A stretch of 64,000 nt of DNA from Pomacea canaliculata (Eukaryota; Mollusca; Gastropoda; Architaenioglossa; Ampullariidae), in the NCBI RefSeq assembly GCF_003073045.1, contig NC_037593.1:7679525-7743524 (forward strand), written 5' to 3'. Positions 58,266 to 64,000 of the stretch are shown here, in pieces. Each line of letters begins with the position of its first letter. Positions within the stretch are counted from its first letter, which is position 1. The notes beneath the pieces are model-generated. The model was not told where the DNA came from. It was given only the letters and a program-made list of their open reading frames with translations, and did no database searches. Made by a program: the position numbers and the translations under genes.

Positions 58266-61200
58266 ACTTCAATCATGGTGCTTTGATAGATTGTATTGTG
58301 TAGACCACATATGGTTTATTGTTGTTGCGCATAAAGCAGGGTCACTGTAAAAATGTTATTCGCATTGGAGTAACTAAATGTTGAGAACTCTGTTATCTAT
58401 TGCACCCTCAGGAAAGGAAGAAAAGAAACCACACACAAATTTTGCAATTTTTGTTGTTTGTGCGTAGTGTTGATTTAATGAAGTCTATCACCTTCAAAGC
58501 ATTGAACCCAAATGAATGCTGTTTGTTTTAGTATGTACTTTTGGAGAAAATCTTCAAAAGCATCATCCCTTTTGCATATCTTTAGCTTTAAAAGTTATTT
58601 ATATAAAGAATATTTACCCTTCTGTATTTTGGGGTAAATTTTGAAGCAGAAAAAACAAAGGTGTGTTACTGAAATTTTTTAAACAACTAAAGGTTGAATT
58701 GCGGCCCTATGCTCCTTGAGTAACAAGAATAAACAAACAAGGGTTGAATTAAAAATTTTAGAAAGACTATGAGAAGCATGCAGACTTAATTTGTTGTTCA
58801 TCAATATTTTTGACACATACCTGCACCATGAAAAAGGCATCTGGCATTGGTGTTGGATGTTTTGGGGTATGCTACATACATAAGCATACTGATTCTTGAG
58901 ATGGATATCTTAAGCTCTGATAACATTTTGGTCAGTGCACTGGACTTACTAGTCTCAGGTTGTCTGTTCTTGCTTGCCTAACTAGCAGTGATATATCGGG
59001 GAAGGTTAAAGGTAAAGGAGGAGAGTGTGGGACTTAATGGTTTTACTTGTTACTGTGTATGTGTCTCTTAGAGGGAGTGAGGTTTGATATATGTCAATGC
59101 CTAGGTAAAGGAGTGCATATGTATGTACAAAGGAGACAATGCCTGCAAGGTGTCAGTATGCACACACAGATGCTTGAGTTTTAGATAAACTGCATTTTTC
59201 ACAAATTTCTGTTAAAGGCATGGTCATTGTAAGTGTTGAAATTGTTTCTGAAATTCTGCTGTAATCAGGATATAAAAGAAAAGGTTGGCATGGAAGATGT
59301 CTAGATGGAAAATAGATTTATACAGGCAAGTGAAAGCAGCTATACAGAATCACAGGAAGGACATCTTGTAGTACTTTTTTGTCATTAGCAACATATGATA
59401 GTGACAAAAGTCCTGTTGTTGTATACAGTTTAGTATTGTGTATTTATGCATCAGTACTTTACCTTGATATTTAGCATAAGCTTTAGTCTCTGTAATGCTC
59501 ACTTTCCAAAGTTAAATTAGTGTTTAGTCCTGCTATCATTTTACAAACATGCTAAGAATGATGTTCAGTCTGGAGTGGTTATTGAATAATACCATAGACA
59601 ATGTATATTTGCTAGATTGTTAGAATTAACAGTTTGTTTAGAATTTGCAAGAATTAATATAAAAAAGGAGCATGATGTATTTTGTCCGCATTTTGCAAAA
59701 TCTTAGACCCTTGATTTTTCAGTGCATACATTCCTTTACTAGAAAAAATGGTGCAAGAACAAAACCCATCAGTATTCAGTCACTAGTACAAATAGTTTTT
59801 GCCACTGGTGTGTGTGTGAGAGAGAGAGGGAATGGGTGCAGGAGAAGTGCAAATATAAGGCAATTGCTATGAAATTAGGAAAGGAATCAATGGAAGTTTA
59901 TTGTTTCTAAAAGAAAATATTTTTGAATACATTGATGCTGGAGGAATTTTCCTTGTACCAAAATTAAGATTAAAATGAATAATTATAATATTTGTAAGAT
60001 TTTCCACATTTTTTAAGATATACATAGAACATTGATGGCATATTTAGAATAATGAAGACACTGATTAACAGATTAACTTTTAGGACTAATCTGTGAATAG
60101 GGTGAGGTGGGAAAATACCTTTTTTGCCTAATGGCACACTGCCAGAAATTAAACATTTATGATGCATACCGAAGTTGGGGAGATTTCTTAAATTTTCTTA
60201 AAGGGGAGAGTGAAATGTGTTTTCACTACTTTTAGTGAAGCTTACATTACTTATAACAAAGCTTTTATTATTTATAGTGTGGTAGAAACAATTTTGCTTT
60301 GTTTACCTGACAACAGATTGTAAGACCTCTTCATCATAGTAAAGCAGGTATTGTGATTTTTCTTACAGTGTACGAAATGTGTTTTTAAATTCTTTTTGTT
60401 GCCTTCTTAATTTATTGATTTAGATGTATCATGAAAGTTTGGTTTTATTTAAAGATGATTATGATTTCTTATATTTTTATCATCCTGAAAAATATTTGTT
60501 TTGTCAATAAATGTAAAATTAAGCTGCATTCCTTTTTAGTGTTTTACAGAAACTTTAGGATAATTCTAAGCAGAGGTGGCTCTGTTTCTAGGCCCCTCAG
60601 TCTTACAACTGCTATTCTAAATGGAGGTTTAAAAACTGTTCATATTTTGATTGGTTCTTTTCCTCTTGTCAGTCTATCTACAGCTGGTGTGCGCAAGTGT
60701 GATCACTGTCGGGATCCATGGAATTAAAATGCATACTCAAGGTTGCATAATATTTATATATACAACCCAGAACTTACACAAAACTGGTAAAGACCAATAT
60801 TCTAGTAGTACAGAAACAGGAAATCCAGGTATTATGTTGAGTAATCTTGGATGGGCGAAAAAAGCTCGCTGAGATGACACATATCAAACACTGGTATTAA
60901 CTGCAAGGATAGACTGACAGATTTATTGCAAATATTGATCATGCAACTCGCCTGTGACTGCCATTGAATGAAATATACATAATTAATCACATATATACGG
61001 CATGCATTCCTGTGACAACCTTCACACTCTCATTGATGGCTGTTGATGAGGACACAAGCCTTGTGCAACAAAATGGATGAGGACCATGCATGCAAAACAA
61101 ACAACCCCCCTCCCCCTTTCTCCAAATAACAAAAACCAAAATCAAAATTTGAAAAAATTCGGCCGCACTCTGTCACACACGCTGCCACTCAGCACGAGAT

Positions 61201-62438
61201 ATAAAGCATGCAACATGTCAATATAGTAATACAATACCAAATAATAATGCTGCGCTTTAAGTGCGCACTCTGATTATATATAAATAACACGCGATAAACA
61301 TAATTTATTTCTCGCACCAATCTTCTGTGTGCGACTGTCCGACCCTGTTATAAGATTGTTCATCACAAATCCGAGAGAGCTTTCCCTACTGACATGTCAA
61401 CAATCACAATGAAAGGTATCTGAGTGTTATTGGTAATAGATATATGCATGGTATCAGTTAATACATATGTTTCAGAATACTAGAATAGATGTATCCCTAT
61501 GGCGGGGATGGTCACAAGTGCTCAATGTGGGGAGTGGAATGTTTCATTGGTACTGGCCAGTGCACGTGAAAGCACGAAGCAAGACGGTGACAAGCTGGGT
61601 TAGGCCAGGCCTTGACCATGACACAGGACATTTTATTTATGTAGCGGCTACCAAAAAGAAAAACACTAACAACTGATTGTTCATGTGACAGTTTTGTGTG
61701 TGTATGTGAGAGAGGGGAAAAAAGCAACAGCTTCTCTATGTACCCTATGGCACTGCAGTGAATGAAAATGAGAGTTCACTCACATTTCTCTAATGACTAG
61801 CACGTACACTACACTGCTTTTTGTGACCAAGGATAGCAAGGAAGCTATCCACTCGTTGATTCCTGGTTGCAGTGTGCGAGAAGAGACAACAAGAAGCAAA
61901 ACTAGCAAAATCATGTCGGTCATGACCATAGCCACCTTATTAATCGCTGAAGAAAGAAGCAAAAGGCATGTTCAAAATATCTCTACACATGTTTAATTAT
62001 GTTACTGGACTTTGAAAAGTGTATCAAATAACTAATAATTTAAATCTAAGAGGCTAATTTTTTTAAATGAAAGATGGAGACACAATTATTGTCGACGAAA
62101 TCCTCACGGGTAGTTTTCATGAAAAATGTATAAAAATCTACGAGAAACTATACAGTGGTTTGTTCTTTATCTCATCCTCTGTCTATAACAGCACTAATAA
62201 ATAATAAAACATTCTGATAACTAAATTAAAAATACAAATTTCAGCGACATAAAAAATAAAATCCAACATCAATAAAAATAGGAGAAGAATAAAAACAAAC
62301 AAGCAAAACAGAAAAAAAAAAAAAAAAACAGACAATAATAACAACAAAAGCACTCGTATGCTAGCTAATCTATCTGCGGCCTGGGGGAACCAGACTAGCT
62401 TGAAGGACTTGCTTCAAGAAAGTGATGGAGAGACAAGA
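58266..62438. other. CDIPT 3' flank and intergenic DNA
   Basis: No further gene was recognised. AATAAA at 58728-58733 is the nearest CDIPT polyadenylation signal. It contains AT-rich low-complexity DNA and an A-run near 62312-62328. The end nearest 62439 should include the 3' UTR of the reverse-strand SLC5 gene. Confidence 0.5.
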
Positions 62439-62656
62439 TCAAGCGTAGAAGCCCCAGACGAAGATGGCGAGGGTGAGAAGGAGAACGGCGTTGACGTTGA
62501 GCAGGCGGCGCGTGCATGTCTCCTCGTGGATGCTCGTCTGCTTCTCCTCCAGAGCCCGCATCTCGGCGTCCGTCATCTGATGGTCGCCGGCCATCTTCTC
62601 GATGCCACAGATCCACTGGCACATCTTCTTGTACCACGGCAAGCTGTCGTATGGAG
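62439..62656 (-). CDS. SLC5-family sodium/solute cotransporter, last coding exon
   Basis: Reverse strand, 218 bp from the acceptor (GACATGCGCAG) to TGA at 62439-62441. It reads SLPWYKKMCQWICGIEK, then MTDAEMRALEEKQTSIHEE and LLNVNAVLLLTLAIFVWGFY. This is the SGLT-type C-terminus: a cytoplasmic loop with a Cys/Trp 'CGIE' patch, an acidic helix, then the last membrane helix (compare human SGLT1 ending LNVNGIILVTVAVF). Such carriers move glucose, myo-inositol or other solutes with Na+ across the plasma membrane; the substrate cannot be told from these exons. It joins in phase to 63285-63423. Confidence 0.9.
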
Positions 62657-62749
62657 CTGCGCATGTCACAACGAGAAGAGGAAGGCGATGGTAAGAAAAA
62701 GAAGACAACATTCAATAAGATTAACAGCAAGAGGCGTGACAAAATGAAA

Positions 62750-62800
62750 CAACAACAACAACAACAACAACAACACAACAACAACAACAACAACAGCAAT
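62750..62800. repeat. (CAA)n microsatellite in SLC5 last intron
   Basis: About 16 units of CAA/AAC with one CACAACA interruption. Read in reverse it is TTG-rich and makes spurious leucine, cysteine and valine runs. Confidence 0.85.
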
Positions 62801-63284
62801 GCTGGCTTATTCGCTTCACATGCTCAACAAAACACTTAAGTATATTCGTAGACAGTATACATAGAGAATACAAGCTCTGTCTCTGTCTAACGTACATATA
62901 CATATTTATATTTATTCGTGAACGGAAAGATCATGCTTGTCGTCCTAATCTCTATTTTTCTATCCTCCACCCCACGTTTTTGGCAGCTTCACAAACTGTC
63001 ATTGTTTTCTTTAAGCACTTTTCAATAATATTATTTCTGCTACTTGTTGGCGCATTCACAGCTGGACCAAATCTCTTGTATTCCTTACCGCAACGGTCAT
63101 TAACCCCTACACCTACACGTATATTCAGGGTGGGAGTGAATAGTCCATCGAGCTATAGCTGTCGGGTAGGATGTTGACCCCACCACCACCGTGGCGTGTA
63201 TAAACTTGAGCTTTGGTTCGGACAGATAACTCTTATACCTCCCTCCTCTCTTCCCTTATTAACCATGGTGGTCAGCGACCTTAC

Positions 63285-63423
63285 CGTCAGTTATATTTAG
63301 GGGTGAATGTTTCTTGCTCTCCTCTTTCACTGGTTCTGAAGGAGCACTGTCGTCTGCTTCTGCCTCTGAGATGTCAATCCTCTTCAGCGTGCTAAAGCGG
63401 GTCCAGAAGGTCAGCCGTTGAAG
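63285..63423 (-). CDS. SLC5-family cotransporter, penultimate coding exon
   Basis: Reverse strand, 139 bp from an acceptor (AACGGCACAG at 63424-63433) to donor G|GTAAGG. It reads LQRLTFWTRFSTLKRIDISE, then a charged stretch to PLNITD. The LxRLTxWTR motif after a membrane helix is typical of SGLT-type SLC5 proteins and leads into the cytoplasmic loop before the last helix. It leaves in phase 1, completing an Ala codon with the next exon. All earlier exons lie beyond base 64000. Confidence 0.9.
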
Positions 63424-64000
63424 CTGTGCCGTTAGAGAAATATAAAGACAATGGTCATAGCAACAGTCTGCAACTAACCAAAGATCTGATGTATAGCAAA
63501 AGAAACCAAAGAACGGATACCGACCAAAGAAAGTCAAAGAACAGGCAGCGAACAAAGGAAAGAAAGCAGATAGATATTTGATAAAGGAAACACACACAGA
63601 CACACACCAAATGAAACCGAAGAACAGATATCTAACGGAAAAACCAGAGAAAAGATAACCTTACCAAAAAAAAAAAAAAAAAAAAAAAAAAATAGCAAAA
63701 GAAAAAGGAAATAAACGGAAAAGTATCTAGCAAAGGAAACGAAAAAATCTAGCAAAAGAAATACACGGGTAAATATCTAACAAAAGAAACTAATATCTAG
63801 CAAAGGAAAAAAAGAAACCTAACAAAGGAAACCAAAAGAAGGATATAGAAAAGGAAACGATCTCAACTAGACCTTATATTTGGGGGCAGAGTTTACATTA
63901 CAAGCATCCTGAAAAATCATTTTAGGGCTTATTTTCGAGGAAACATGGTGATGATAACAACCAACCAACCAACCAACCAACCAACCAAACAAACAAACAA
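63424..64000 (-). other. SLC5 intron with simple repeats
   Basis: At least 577 bp of intron. Contains a 27-base A-run (about 63666-63692), degenerate AGCAAAAGAAA-type repeats (63700-63860) and (AACC)n passing into (AAAC)n at 63957-64000. No exon was seen. Confidence 0.7.

Noticed and set aside
62395-62799. Long reverse-strand frame with Leu/Cys/Ser/Arg runs
   Set aside because: It overlaps the SLC5 exon in another frame and reads through the (CAA)n repeat; its composition is an artefact of the repeat.

Overview
This is eukaryotic (animal) genomic DNA: AT-rich, with short exons bounded by GT-AG introns, Ty3/gypsy-type LTR elements, hAT- and pogo-like non-autonomous DNA elements, and CAA/AACC simple repeats. 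Protein matches are metazoan. Codon, intron and repeat style suggest a mollusc or another lophotrochozoan, but no single feature proves this. Three host genes were recognised from memory of their protein families. No database search was run. They are a complete THOC6 (THO/TREX mRNA-export subunit; + strand, 14 exons, 339 aa), a complete CDIPT (phosphatidylinositol synthase; + strand, 6 exons, 223 aa) and the last two exons of an SLC5-family sodium/solute cotransporter (- strand, running off the right edge).

Layout. 1-9.1 kb: scattered exon-like pieces of one or more unidentified + strand genes, interrupted at 2481-7075 by a Ty3/gypsy element with apparently identical 181-bp LTRs and a 5-bp target duplication. 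9.6-46.5 kb: a mosaic of segmental duplications in both orientations. It includes (i) two or three related copies A, B and C (about 9.8-14.3, 14.3-18.9 and 22.7-24.6 kb); (ii) rearranged and inverted joins at 18.7-22.3 and 27.5-30.5 kb; and (iii) a direct tandem array U1-U2-U3 (30.49-39.41, 39.41-43.00 and 43.00-46.5 kb). A second Ty3/gypsy copy (- strand, 32078-36626) sits in U1, and the empty target site survives in U2 and U3. 46.5-58.3 kb: ordinary single-copy DNA with THOC6 then CDIPT, head to tail. 58.3-64 kb: intergenic DNA, the SLC5 3' end and simple repeats.

The most interesting structure is the array in front of THOC6. Each U unit carries the THOC6 5' flank, coding exon 1 (three codons), its donor, intron 1 and the first 59 bp of exon 2. 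U1 and U2 then switch at the same base to unrelated sequence and a stop codon. Only U3 continues into the full gene. The arrangement could give THOC6 three alternative promoters or two truncated decoy heads. The A and B copies are inverted relative to U. They carry THOC6 intron 2 and 5' flank but lack the promoter and exons 1-2. Several short exon-like segments of unknown genes are amplified with the mosaic, and at least one keeps an open frame in diverged copies.

Copies in the 9.6-46.5 kb region differ by many one-base length changes. Some of these may be assembly or consensus error, so frame-based statements there are weak. I found no clear evidence of a wholly new molecular system.
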